Shown: in pieces, positions 1 through 11,351 of the stretch
Layout: each line of letters begins with the position of its first letter
Position numbering within the stretch: the stretch's first letter is position 1
Assembly: GCF_000182925.2 (NCBI RefSeq)
Contig: NC_026501.1
Location: forward strand, 6,675,917-6,739,916
Direction of reading: 5' to 3'
DNA from: Neurospora crassa OR74A
Taxonomy: Eukaryota > Ascomycota > Sordariomycetes > Sordariales > Sordariaceae
DNA: 64,000 nucleotides
Notes under the pieces: generated by a model
Told to the model about the DNA's origin: nothing
The model's database searches: none
Seen by the model: only the letters and a program-made list of their open reading frames with translations
Program-made: the position numbers and the translations under genes

Positions 1-361
1 CGGCGCAAATTATTGACATCATAACGACGTTGGTCGCCTCTGTCTATGGATGTTCCAGATGATAGGAGTCATCCCTTTCTTACGGACTTTTTTCTTTCTT
101 TCTAAAAACCGTACCGTGGCGGCGCATTGATCCTTTGGGATGGAGACCCCGGTCACCAAAACCGTAACCGGGGTAGGAAAACCACAGGCGGCATCGACGG
201 CGAGCAACAACTAACAGGACTCGAAGTAAAGAAGAATGGTTGTCCCGTTCAAAAACGAGCTGAATTAAAAAGGGTTGAAGGACCATGAAGGCAATTTCCA
301 CTAGCTGCAGGATAATACCTTTTTATTTGCATTTCCGCAACTGGTGAAAAACCTACTCTTC

Positions 362-365
<4 letters not shown>

Positions 366-418
<53 letters not shown>
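366..418. repeat. Uninterrupted 53-nt poly(T) tract
   Basis: A run of 53 T residues on the plus strand, flanked by C on both sides. It is by far the longest homopolymer in the window. It could be the oligo(A) tail of a retroposed sequence in minus orientation, a slipped mononucleotide microsatellite, or partly an assembly artefact. No element body was recognised on its right side. Confidence 0.9.
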
Positions 419-1255
419 CCAAAAAAGATAGTTGGCTCAGAAGATGCTAGTGCGATATCCGTGACCTCCCTCCACTCCAAGGGGCGCGATCTAGTGTCAG
501 CTTTTGGGACGCCGTCAAGGGTGCTTCTTGCGAGATTGGCGATAGTGTTCGGAACAAGTCCGGGCCAGAAACAGAGCAAATTTGACAAAAGAGACACCCG
601 TGATCCGAATGGGTTGGTTTCTGTTGCAAGAGCGGTGAGATCAGAGATAAGATGTTCACGAATTGCTTCCATGTCGTATCAATACTGACGACTATCTTAT
701 CACACCAATACGCGAAGTGCTAGTGTACGTAGGCCTGACCCGGCTCTTGTTGTATTTTGCTGTTTGTGATTGCGATTACATAGGTTCGGTCAACCCAACG
801 ACTTTTGTCTTGATGGTCTTGGTAGCAGGGCCTTTCCGCGCCATGTTTACTAGCTTGGCCAAATTGTCGCCTTTCCTCCAGTCATTTGAAAGGCCGACTG
901 TTCGCCATTGTTGGTTTCGAAGAGCTCTTCCAGTCACGCAGCGACTCACATGAGTTTGCGCAAGATGGGCTTTACCCACGGGCTCCTCTCGTGGTCTGAT
1001 GGATGCAACCAAGAAACAAATGCTGAACCATTTGAGAGGTCGATGGCGTTCCCACACATGCAACCACCATCCCGTACGCATGATCTCTTTTTGCAGCTGG
1101 CTTGAGCGGGGTTTGTAGTTGGCATGTAGCGCCCATACTTTTCAGTGGGCGTCACCGGACAACTTTGGATGATGGTTGCAATGCGCCGCGCGCCCTCTTC
1201 CTTCAGCCCTTCCTGACGTGTCGGTGTCGAGAAAGCTGTCAAGCTCCGTTTCAAG

Positions 1256-1657
1256 ATGTCGTCCGATAACGGCTCCGCGCCGTATCCGGAGAGCATGCTG
1301 ATGGAGCAAGAAACAAAAAACGAAAATGAAAGTTTCGGATTAGTGCTGCAATTGCCATTTTCCCCGCCGTCGCCGGTCGCGATCCCGAACTTGACCGTGG
1401 CAGCCGAGTCTCCAGACGGGTACCATTCGGCTCTGGACCAGGCTGTCCTTGATAGCTTTGACCGCTGCTCTCTCGCCCAGGCTCCAGCAACCGGCCCGAT
1501 CCACTTTTCCTCGAACACAAGCGAGGTTGAGGACCTGACGGTGAGTCGGTGAGGTTCTCCCCTTGCGTTACCTACAATGCTCCCATCCGAGATGGAGGTG
1601 GATGAGGCCTGTACCGACAGCCGACCATGGTGACGGGCAACGAGCTCGAGCGGGACG
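1256..1657 (+). CDS. Possible short two-exon hypothetical protein
   Basis: An ATG at 1256 opens 95 codons with a protein-like composition (starts MSSDNGSAPYPESM, Pro/Ser/Ala rich, later SSNTSEVEDLT) and runs into a consensus donor GTGAGT at 1541. If it is spliced to the acceptor CAG ending at 1609, the frame continues for about 15 codons and stops near 1657, giving roughly 110 residues. No domain is recognised. A Cys-containing stretch (ECATCDLHTC) lies nearby at about 1660-1700 in another frame, so this could also be the remains of a longer gene. The intron, the stop and the reality of the gene are all uncertain. Confidence 0.22.
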
Positions 1658-4151
1658 GAAAAGCTTGAATGCGCAACCTGCGACCTGCATACCTGTCCTT
1701 CGGGGTTTCAAACAGGTGTTCGTCAAACCAGAATCGGGGTCCAAGAGAGGAAAAAGACGGAACAAGCCACTTGTTCGCCGCGCTCCCGCCCTTCGCTGGC
1801 CACCACCTCACTCATGTTTCCCATATTTTTGTCGTCTTGACATTGTTAATTTGACATGATTTGTTTTGTCGCCAAAACTCTTTCCACCTCGAGGAGCACA
1901 ACCTGGAAAGTGCGCCTACGTACATGGTATTAGCGTCAGGTACAGAAGGGCTGCACTGTGGATTCGAGCATGGTCCCCCCTGACATTCGGTTCAAAGCTC
2001 CGTTTCCCTCTCGATGAACTCCGACAGACGGGGCGTGTGAGCGATTGCCGGGAGCATGATCACCATCTACATTTCGCTTCACCTAGGTAAAGTCTGACTA
2101 CGAAAACTGCTCTGACATGCTTCTCCAGTGTTCCTCGACTGCACACATATTTCACACATGATGATGTTGGTGTCATATGGCCAGAGTCATGGGCGGGTCC
2201 GGGCCCGTTCGCATGTGGGGCCTTTTTTGATGGGTTTGGGTTTCTATCTCGCACTCCCTCGCCAAGACATCCTACCTCTTTTATCATCAGCATGACATAT
2301 AATGAATATAGGTAACGGCGACTTGGACCTCGACTTCAACAACCTACTCAAAAACCAACAAGATTACCCCGTAAGAATCCGATGACCATCGAAAAGAACC
2401 GACGGTAAAGAGGGGGCGTTGTCGTTCTCCGATGTCCGATCCTTCTTCTCCTTGCCCAGAGAACTCGTTTGGGGCGATGTCGGATGGTATCTCGTGCCTT
2501 GTCCTCAGACCTCCTGTGCCCCTCTCGTCGAGCAACCCAACCCGTCGATCAAAGCGATCCCTGCTCTCAACACACCCACATCTCACACCATGTGACCGAC
2601 CTGGCACCAAAGACGCACTCAAGACACAGGCGTAGGACATCACGTTGATAACCAAAGATTGCCCGCCGGTGATTGGATCTACAATGAGAACTCCCGCGCC
2701 TTTATCCATCTCGACATCAACCACTTTGACAAAACTGCTTATTCACCTTTTCCGAGCACCTAAGCCTTATCAATCGTGATAATTAGAAAATATGACGGGA
2801 TCATGCTGCGCTTTCAAGACCCGGAGGCGGTCTCACCAAGTCGCTCTTCAGGATGGTTGAGGGGAAGGCTAAAGTACTGACGATACGCTAGGGTGGTGAC
2901 ACAACCTTAGCTTCATCTATAATCGTAAGTCTACTCGATTTCTGGGTGCACGTGCTATTTCGAGGTTGTTGCTTGAGTCGCCTCACAGACATACTACAAG
3001 GTCCGGATCTCGATTCAATCGCAAGCTATCTTCCAACGAGCTCTTCGCTGTTTCTATCTTGTTTCCGACTATTGGTACCTTCAGGGCAATGAATCGATAT
3101 CGTACTTTGGCCGGGCAGCGTCACCACTTGTCCAATCACAATCTTTCCTGGGAGTATTGAGCTTACGTTTACCTACCTGCTTTCCTCTCCATTGTTCAAC
3201 CTTTAAGTCCGGCAAGCACCTGACATGTTTTGCGCTCGGTTCCCGTTGGGGCAGTCCACCTCCATGTACCTCACAAGATTCCCGTTCCGCCCGCGTCCGG
3301 TTTCCTGCCTGGAGCTTACTCTTCCAGTCAAGGCGTGCGGGTAGCCGTGATTGTGGGCGTCCTTATCTTTCCATGGGTATGAAGGCGTGGGTTATACAGG
3401 ACACGCCAATCAGTGCAGATTGCAGGTCACCTAAATAGTGTGTGTACTTGGCGGATTATCCTTTCCAGATCCTTTTACAAGACCGTTTCTTGTTCGGCGG
3501 CTCAGTTCTCATCGAAAATCGAACAATCCAGAACCGTTCAGCTTTTGGCCAGTTGCATATTGCCTCGAGACCATTTGTCTCCCCTCACTATCTGTCGTCG
3601 GTAGCTCAATTCAAGGTCATTTACATCTGTAGGGCCTGCCAATCACAGGCCTAATACCTGATCATTTCGATACTTCTTTACACTGCGTTGGAAATCCTTA
3701 GATACCATTCTGTATATGAAAATGCATCAGCACATGCGGTCTACCACTCGGCGCACTACACCGAATCAAGGGCAGCTAATCGCAGAGTGACTTGAATACA
3801 TAATGATCGCGGCGACCACTTGCCCTCTTTCTTCCTTTCGTGTGCTTTTCTCAGGTGTCTGTGAGGACACTGGAGCGGTGATGGGTACGGCAGATGTACA
3901 CCGTATCACGGCGTGTGAGACATATAGGATGGCTGCGGAGAGTCCCGGTTCCTGTCTGTCTTGGATATCAACCAGCGTTGGCCAGACGGTTCTTCAGCAA
4001 CTAGCACAACTTTACATATAGACGCGAGGCTACCCGGTTGCTGTAGTGAGGATAGGGGTTGGTAACTCGTCTGGGGCTTGGTTCAGGCTGGTCTCGGCAG
4101 ATATGAACGACAGGTAGAGCCCGATGGAACTGCGTTAACTCAACTCAGTAT

Positions 4152-4481
4152 ATGCTACGTGTCTGGGATTCTAACTTGACCCGTACATTGGCAAAGCTAT
4201 TATCTACAAATTGCGTCCCTATTCGAGATCTTCAGTATTTGGGAGCTTGCGCAAGAACAGTTTGGCTCCGTACAGTGGATGTTGAGTGTTATCAACACCA
4301 GCAAAGTATTGTTGGGGTCATCATCGAGGCGAATGGCCGGTGCTCGTGGTCAACTTTGGAATTTCATTGCATCTCGATACGAATTAGTCATGACGACTGC
4401 TTAAGTTCATTCTCAACTCTAGTAGATAATCACATGCGGTTTTTGACAGAGATATCCGCGGCACTGAAAGAAACGGGATAG
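4152..4481 (+). CDS. Hypothetical 109-codon open frame
   Basis: An ATG-initiated frame of 109 residues in a region where other frames are short. The product (starts MLRVWDSNLTRTLAKL, ends ISAALKETG) has a globular-looking composition with several Cys and no low complexity. I recognise no family. Codon usage is not clearly biased toward C-ending codons as in the neighbouring genes, which argues for chance or for an old coding relic. Confidence 0.15.
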   Translation: MLRVWDSNLTRTLAKLLSTNCVPIRDLQYLGACARTVWLRTVDVECYQHQQSIVGVIIEANGRCSWSTLEFHCISIRISHDDCLSSFSTLVDNHMRFLTEISAALKETG

Positions 4482-4789
4482 GTTGGAAACTATGCCTTGA
4501 AATGCTGCCCTACCAAGACACTCGCATATATCTCACATCAAAGTCAACATTTAGTTGGACTATGCAGTTCGATACCTAGGGAGTCAACGCTAGAAGCTTT
4601 ATTGTGGTATCTGTTCTCGCCTCGAACTGCCGTTGAGTGTCTTCCTTCAAGCCATTAGATCCTGCACTATACCTCCATGCAAACGCGGCCGGACCAACCC
4701 TGAAGGCATTCTTTTTTATTCTATTTTACTCCATTATTGCGCCTGGATTTCGGAAGGAATACCTAATTATTCCTACGGGAAACACTAGA

Positions 4790-5573
4790 GAAACTCGCGA
4801 AACTGGTCAAAATTTCTCCATCTTTGGGCGCCGGGTAGATGGCAGACCTGTACAGGCAGCTGGCAGGACAAGACCGGGTCCTATAGTATACTCAAGTGTG
4901 CATGAGTCCACGTGGCAGGCAATGTCCTCGAGTTTTCACTGATTAGACAGCCACATTTACTGAGATACCGCAAAGACTCGGGCCATCAATTTTCAATTTT
5001 CCTGGAAATTATGCATCATCAGACATACATGTACCCAAATCTGTACATTTTATGCCCGCAAATAACAATAGGGGAGCCATATTGCCACCCCGGAGCACTG
5101 TAAGTTTGATTCTTCTAGTATCTTGCTCTTTCCACCTTTTTTTCTCTCTTTTCATCCAAGGGCGCTAGAGGGTACCGTAGAAACGCACCAAACTTGCAAA
5201 CCTCTAATGCATCAAAAAGAGGTTTTTGGGGCATAATACAGGCAAATCTGTGGTGCTCAAGTCGGAGCCTGTACTTTGGAACGCAGGCAGGATAGTGTTG
5301 CCCAGTATTGTAGAGCCTTCACCAACTGAGCGGACATATGTACGGGAGTATGCCGCTTCCTGTGCTTACTGTCGGGCGCTCAAAGAGGGTTGAGGGTTTG
5401 CCAGTTTGGCGAGTTTCTACGGTATGGGCATTCAGTATTATTGTCTTGCATATAATTTTTCGTGGGCATGAACGTTGCAGTATGCTTAAAGACCATGCAT
5501 GATCCTTTTGGCAGATTTCTGCCATGGTCCGGTGCGCAGAGGGGGATCTCATTTGGCCAGTTTCGCGAGTTCT
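4790..5573. repeat. Cluster of four related inverted short repeats
   Basis: A 15-17-nt core close to CCAGTTTCGCGAGTTTC occurs four times: on the minus strand at 4790-4806 and 5173-5202, and on the plus strand at 5395-5424 and 5557-5573. The two middle copies match each other over 30 nt with three mismatches and form an inverted pair about 190 nt apart. The order minus, minus, plus, plus makes a nested inverted arrangement. A weaker related site (GGCCAGTTTGGTGC on the minus strand) lies near 5966-5980. Confidence 0.65.
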
Positions 5574-6372
5574 TGAATGTGGCCTACGTGTGCTCCCGTT
5601 CTTCCGTCTGACCTTACTGTGGGTACTTACTTACCTACCTACCTGCCTAAGTATTCAATACGGGCAGGTTCTCGCAGGCAGCCGGCCATTGTGCCTTCCA
5701 TGCTATTGTCGGGCATATATAATAAACCTGCAGTGCGGTTGTTGGTGAATGCACGTTCAGTGAGTCAAAGGCATCGGACGGATTCTATTGTTGCATTCCC
5801 CCTCTCCAGTCATCTCAAGCTCGACTCGTGCCAGACCTATTTAAAGGTGTACCTCCCACTTGGAATTGGTCACCCGAACTCAACAAGGCAAACAGTGCTT
5901 GGAGACTAGACGGTGAACAGCTACAACAGATGAAGGGTCTATTCTGACTCCAGGCTGACGCGGATTGCACCAAACTGGCCATCAAAAGGCGAAGACCCTT
6001 CCATCAACCTCATCTCCATCACACTACTAGATCTTCGAGGGACCAAACCTGGATTCGACAACCTACCCATTCACGCCACTCGCACCATCTTTCAAACGCA
6101 AACTTGGGACACACCCTCGTCCCCCATATCACCTCCGATTTCCCTATCCATAAATTTCAGGCCTTCGCCGTCTCTTCCCATTCTCACTTACATCTCGCCC
6201 TTCTGCCGGTTGGAACAAGTCCGCCCTTAACCCTTCTGTGTGTACGCACAAACTGCGCTGCTTCCTACCACACACAAGCGCTCTCTTGCATCATTCGACA
6301 ATCACCAACAGAGATCCATCAGCCATCCGCTGTTTTCTTCCCTGAACTTTCGGGCCACTCGCTCTCAGAACA

Positions 6373-8571
6373 ATGGCGAAACATCGTAATCGGAAGGCTG
6401 AGGGCCGGCGAGGAGATACGTCGGAGACATTCGCTGTCCCGTTCGACAAAGATTGGAACAAGGAGGATACCTCTGTCAACACCCAAGCTGGCAAACGTGA
6501 CCCTCTCCCAGGAACAGTCGTCGACTTGTCCGAACCGAGATCAGACTTCTTCCAGCAGATTGAGCTTCTTCAGAATCACAAGCCTGCCCGTTACAAAAGC
6601 CTGCTCGACTTGACAAACACCGTACGTAAATCCCTTTTCACGAAGTCTTGTGAAGCAGCGGCTAATTTTTCTTTTACATAGACATCTAGCGTCAACAATT
6701 TCAACGTACGCTCGTTCAACTACACGCGCAAATGGGTCTCTTTGGGCGATAAGAAGCCCGAGGATGTGTACGACATGGTACACGAGCGCGATTTCGTCCG
6801 GCAATTCCCCCGTGTGCACAAAGAGACTTCTGAAGCCGAGTGTTTAAGAATCAAGATGTTTTACCACAAGATGAACCAAGACAAGGCATTCCGCTTGATG
6901 CAAGCTACCAAGGATTGCGAACCAAGATTGCTACTGGCACCTACTGCGGATGATGGTATCCTCAATACATCCAAGTCGATCGAAACTGAACTTGGGAGGA
7001 ACCCTAACAACAGAAAGATCGGACTGGTACATATCATGAACATCCCGGAGATCTTCGATAATGTAGTGGACTACATCAAACCCTCCGTTGCCGACCTGAC
7101 ATCGTTGGCAATGGCTTGCAAGGACACCGCTCGATTGATCAGCGGTCGGTTTGCAGTTTGGGACTTCTCTTCGGGTAACTTCCATCTTGACAAAGACTAC
7201 AAGAACGAAAAGGGCGGAATCCGCATGAATACCTTGATCATTACACCAATCACCCAAGTTGCAGCTGCTAGCCCTCAAGACAAGCCATTTGAGCAGGAGT
7301 TCAAGTTGTTGACTAAGATGGTTCATAAAATGTGTATCAGTCTCACGAGTTTCCGAGACTTGATGCTGGACCAGATCCCTTACCTCGACACCAAGCTGGT
7401 AAGGTTGATGATTAAGTCAATGCCCAATCTTGAAAGCATCGCCATTACGCGCTGCAAACAGCTTGATTTTACCAAACTTGACTCCCTCCTTCGCATCATT
7501 CAGGAGAAGAATGGGCTTGCAGCTACCCGCCGCCACAAGAGGGTGCGCTTGGATTTCTACCCGTATTTCTTCGAGGGTCCAACTTCTGCGCCCAACACAC
7601 TGGGATCTTTCGGGCTGACCTACCACAAGCCAACCTTTGATGTGCCGAAGGCCGTCTTTGCTCGGATTATGGCGTGCTGGGATCTTGCCGCAATACTCGG
7701 CGTCGACCTTCTCAGTGACAGCTCAGGGATTTGGCACTTCATTCGTCGTTTACCTGGTCCAGATCCATTCTGGGCTTACAAAGCTCGTGAAGCGGTCATC
7801 ACATGGAAACGCCATAGGGTCTATTGCTATCGTAGTTTCGAGGCGTATCGGCTACTCAACAGGTACCTGTGGAAGTATTTAGGCGACGCAGTCTGTGGCG
7901 ATACAGGTGAAAATATATCTCGTGAGCCGAAGGAGAGGCAGTGCAGTGGATGCTATACCCTTCTCCCAGATTATTTCTTCTCCAACACCAAGAATCTGGT
8001 TTGCTGGGGATGCAGAATGGGTGCTTTTGTGGCGAACCATGAAGACAGCCATTTCCGTGACCGCACCAATCGCGTCATGCAGATCTGGTTGGGTAACCGG
8101 AAGCGTTGGCCTTTTCAAGAACTCATTTATCTACCCAATGACACGGACGAGGAGAGAGATGCCCTCAAGATGGCCAAATTGACAGACAAAGCTTGGCGTT
8201 ACGAATTCTTTGAGTTCAAACCTGGTATGCCCCGATTTCCGCAGGCGATACACTGGGAAACGCATCTATCCTCAACCAAAAGGACAAGACAGCTTTTGTG
8301 GCCATTGACCGGACGGACAAATCACCGTGAAGGTGGCCCTCAGTATGAGAACGCATACCTCGAGGCTGGATTGAATCCTATGTGGGATGAGCGGACGAAG
8401 AAGAGATATCGAGACGTGGACAGAGCAAATCGTCGAGATTTCTTTGGCATATATGTCTCCGATTTGCATGCCCTGCCTGATTGGGAGCCCTATAATCGTA
8501 ACTGGGAGGCAAGAGAAAGGGGCAAGGCGAATTTGGAGAGGAAGCCTTCGGCGTACTTGGGGAATTGGTAG
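6373..8571 (+). CDS. F-box protein with Cys-x2-Cys zinc-like motif
   Basis: Two exons, 6373-6621 and 6682-8571, with a 60-nt phase-0 intron (donor GTACGT, acceptor TTTACATAG), give 712 residues. The ATG at 6373 sits in a good context (ACAATGG). Residues about 196-237 fit a degenerate F-box (IPEIFDNVVDYI, then DLTSLAMACKDTARL). They are followed by a leucine-containing region resembling weak LRRs (MPNLESIAITRCKQL). Two CxxC pairs, CSGC at 504-507 and CWGC at 524-527, suggest a small zinc ribbon. F-box proteins are normally the substrate adaptors of SCF ubiquitin ligases binding Skp1; the substrate here is unknown. No signal peptide or membrane segment is visible. Fungi carry many lineage-specific F-box proteins with this layout, so no name is given. 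The gene is convergent with the lysyl-tRNA synthetase gene. Confidence 0.8.
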
Positions 8572-9417
8572 AAACCACATTGTCACGCTCAGGACGCATC
8601 GCTCAGATTCGGAGACGATGGTCGATGTTGAGGACTGAAGTTCATCTCGGCGGGCTTTCGAGGTGCTGGACGGTGTGCCCTGGACGCGTTTTATTACGCA
8701 ATCAGATACTGTATATCATGTGCACCGTCCAATCGCCCATCTAGGTCTCGAGATATTGAAAGTTCGTTGAGAAAACCCACAGGTACCTCGTTTTGCGGAT
8801 GGTTATTTGTCAAGCATTTGTGAGGGAAGCGGTTAGGGGGTAGGAAAGGGACTTGACACTAAATCATGACTGATAGGCTATATTGGGATGGAACTATTTT
8901 TTCTTCTTTTTTCTTTTTTTTTAGGTACCTCGTCAGTTTTCCAGACTTTCATAGTTTCTTCGAACTCCGCTCCAGGTTTACCATCCGACCTTTCTTGCAT
9001 TGGAGGGGTTTTGGTGTTTCCATGTTAGCAGAGCACTCAGTAGCCACGAAATTGACTGAGTGTCAAAAAGAAAAAGGAGAGATCTCCGAAGATACCTGAG
9101 TGACACTGTTATGTTTTAGGCCACTGCACGACAAAGGGAAAAGAGTAAACTGAATGATAGCATTATCACCAGCACCAAGTGTCCCCGAGATATGTGAGTA
9201 GGTAGGTATCCATGGCCTTGTGAACCCGACGCCTACTGGACAGCACTATGATCGCGTCAGCGACCACCACCAGCAATCACTCACATGATAGATATGACGC
9301 GGGAGCTGCGTAAAGATGGGGGTATCATATTTATCTGGGCAGGCAACACTCGCTAACACGCTAATCATACAATGATACATACAAACAACACAAAACACAC
9401 CAAGGCAAACTGTGAAA
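8572..9417. other. Convergent 3' region
   Basis: Non-coding space between the convergent F-box and lysyl-tRNA synthetase genes, presumably both 3' UTRs. It contains two AGGTACCT palindromes (near 8783 and 8924), a GTAGGTAGGTA run near 9190 and a T-rich tract near 8900-8922. No RNA gene is seen. Confidence 0.6.
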
Positions 9418-11351
9418 TCAAGCCTCACCGTCGGAGACACCCATATCCTCCTTCTCCTTCTCCTTTTCCTTTCCCTTCTCCCGTTTCCTCTCCCTCGCTC
9501 CCTTCTTCTCCACCTCATCCATCATCTCCCTTGCCTTTTCCTCATCCTCACCCGTCCTGACCGCTCCAGGAACGTTCGTAACATGCCTCAAGTTTCCAAA
9601 GCTCAAACAGTCACTAATCCTCTTCGTCCCGCTAAAAAGCATCACCATCCTTTCAATCCCACACCCCCACCCGCCCGTTGGCGGCAGTCCGGACTCCAGG
9701 GCCTGGACGTAACTCTCGTCCACCTCCATGGCCGACTCCCCTTCATCGTTGTACACACCGGGAGCTAAACTAGCCTCGCGCTTGGCGGCGTTGAGCTGGT
9801 CCACAAACTTTTGCCTTTGCGAAGCCGGGTCGTTTTCTTCTTCGTACATGTTTGCAAGCTCCTTGCCGTTGATGAAGAGCTCCGTGCGCGCGGACACGTG
9901 TTGGCCTGTTTTAGGGCAGACAAAGCTCTTGGAGAGGGGGGACATGCAGACTGGGTGGTGAGTGATGAACAGCGGTTTGGTTAGGGAGTAAGGCTCGAGG
10001 AATTCGCTGGCTAGGTTGTCGAGGAGCTTGGCGAGCGTAATGTCGGGTTTGTTCAGTCCCGGGACCTCGATTTTGTGCTGCTTGAGAAGGGCGAGGAGGT
10101 CCTCGCGCGATGAGGAGGCGGAGAGATCGGGGAGCTTGAAGCCGAGGGCGGATTCGAGGGCGGGTATGAATTCGAGTTGTTGAAAGGGCCGCTGATACTG
10201 CGACATGTCGATGGCGGGCAGAGAGTCGAGCTTGGTGGCGATCAGGTCGCGGCAGTGCGAGGCGGCGCCGCAAATGAGTTCCTCGGTGAGTGTGATGAGG
10301 TCGTCCAGGTTGGCGTAGGCGTTGTAGAACTCGCACATGGAAAATTCGGGGTTGTGCGTCTGGTCGATGCCCTCGTTGCGGAAGGCAGGGCCGAGCTCGA
10401 AAACTTTGTCGACGCCGCCGACGACCAGACGCTTGAGCCAGAGCTCGGGGGCGATGCGCATTGCGAGGTTCTTGTTCACCGAGGTCTCGGAGGCGGTGAC
10501 GGTGAAAGGCCGGGCGGTGGCACCGCTGGCGTTTTCGGCGAGGATGGGCGTCTGGAACTCGAGGAAGCCACGCTCGTGAAAGAAGTCGCGAAGGTACTTG
10601 ATCAGGTGCGATCGCAGCCGGAGGGTATCGATGGTCTTGCGGTTGACCAGCATGTCAATGTGACGATGCTGGATCCGGACTTCCTCATCTTCTAGCTTGA
10701 AGGGCAGGGGAGCCAATGCTGGGGTTAGGAGCTCGGGCAGTCTTGTGGCTTCGATACTCAGTTCACCAGTCGGCGTTTTGGTTGCTCGGCCGGTGATGGC
10801 TGTGTCGGAAGAAGAGGTTCACGGTCAGTCATGCCACTGTCATATGATTGATGGGCAAAGGACAAGGGAAAGAAAGAAGACATATGGGACCAGAGTCACG
10901 TACAGACAATATCGCCTCTATTCAACAATTTGGCAAGCGCCTTAAATTCTCCTAGCTCGACTCCTGTAACTTGCAGCTTATTGAAGTTACAGAGTCCCTG
11001 AACATGCTCGAACTCGCCTTTGAGGTCGAGGAACATGAGCTTGTTGCCGGCCCGACGGACAGACTGTACCCGGCCATGAATGATGACCTCTTCGTCGGCA
11101 TGCTTGCCCATCTCAACATCCTTAAACTTCTCCCGGAAGGTGGGGATCCGCATGGGCGCACCGCCTTCATGGCGAATGCGGGGATACTTGAGGGCATTGG
11201 ACTGTATCAACTCATGCTGCCGAGCCAGGTGGTAGAAGCGCAGGTACGCCGTGTTACGGGCGCCCACTGGCTTCCACTTCCAGGCGTACGGCCGCAGGAA
11301 CTGAAGACAGGGAGTAGATGAATTCATTATTGCTTCTATTAAGATTGTCAT
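9418..11351 (-). CDS. msk1: Lysyl-tRNA synthetase, mitochondrial type
   Basis: Two exons, 11351-10904 and 10799-9418, joined across a 104-nt phase-1 intron (GTACGT...CACAG), encode about 609 residues. The enzyme charges tRNA-Lys with lysine. It is class II: an OB-fold anticodon-binding region (about 85-180), a LysRS-type LEDEEVR segment, motif 1 (FLEFQTPIL, about 228-236), motif 2 (FRNEG...HNPEFSMCEFY, about 289-308) and motif 3 (GCGIERMVMLF, about 528-538). The first 50 residues are poor in acids and rich in Arg, Ser and aromatics (CLQFLRPYAWKWKPV), as in a mitochondrial presequence, which points to the MSK1-type enzyme rather than the cytosolic one. The start may instead be the second Met at 11327. 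The C-terminus carries a Lys/Glu repeat tail of about 30 residues not needed for catalysis. It is divergent from tim10. Confidence 0.93.

Larger units (their letters stand above)
1..6372. other. Gene-poor left flank
   Basis: No confident gene lies here. Open frames on both strands are short and mutually contradictory. The stretch holds a 53-nt T tract, two weak coding traces on the plus strand near 1256-1657 and 2313-2372, a 109-codon open frame at 4152, and four related short inverted repeats at 4.8-5.6 kb. The last 400-500 bases before 6373 are pyrimidine- and CA-rich and look like the promoter and 5' UTR of the F-box gene. I recognise no transposon ends or rRNA. Confidence 0.6.

Noticed and set aside
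344-688. Open frame containing a polyphenylalanine run (and polylysine on the other strand)
   Set aside because: The frame exists only because the T53 tract has no stop codons.
9418-9560. CT-rich tract considered as a separate repeat
   Set aside because: It is the coding sequence of the Lys/Glu-rich tail of lysyl-tRNA synthetase on the minus strand.
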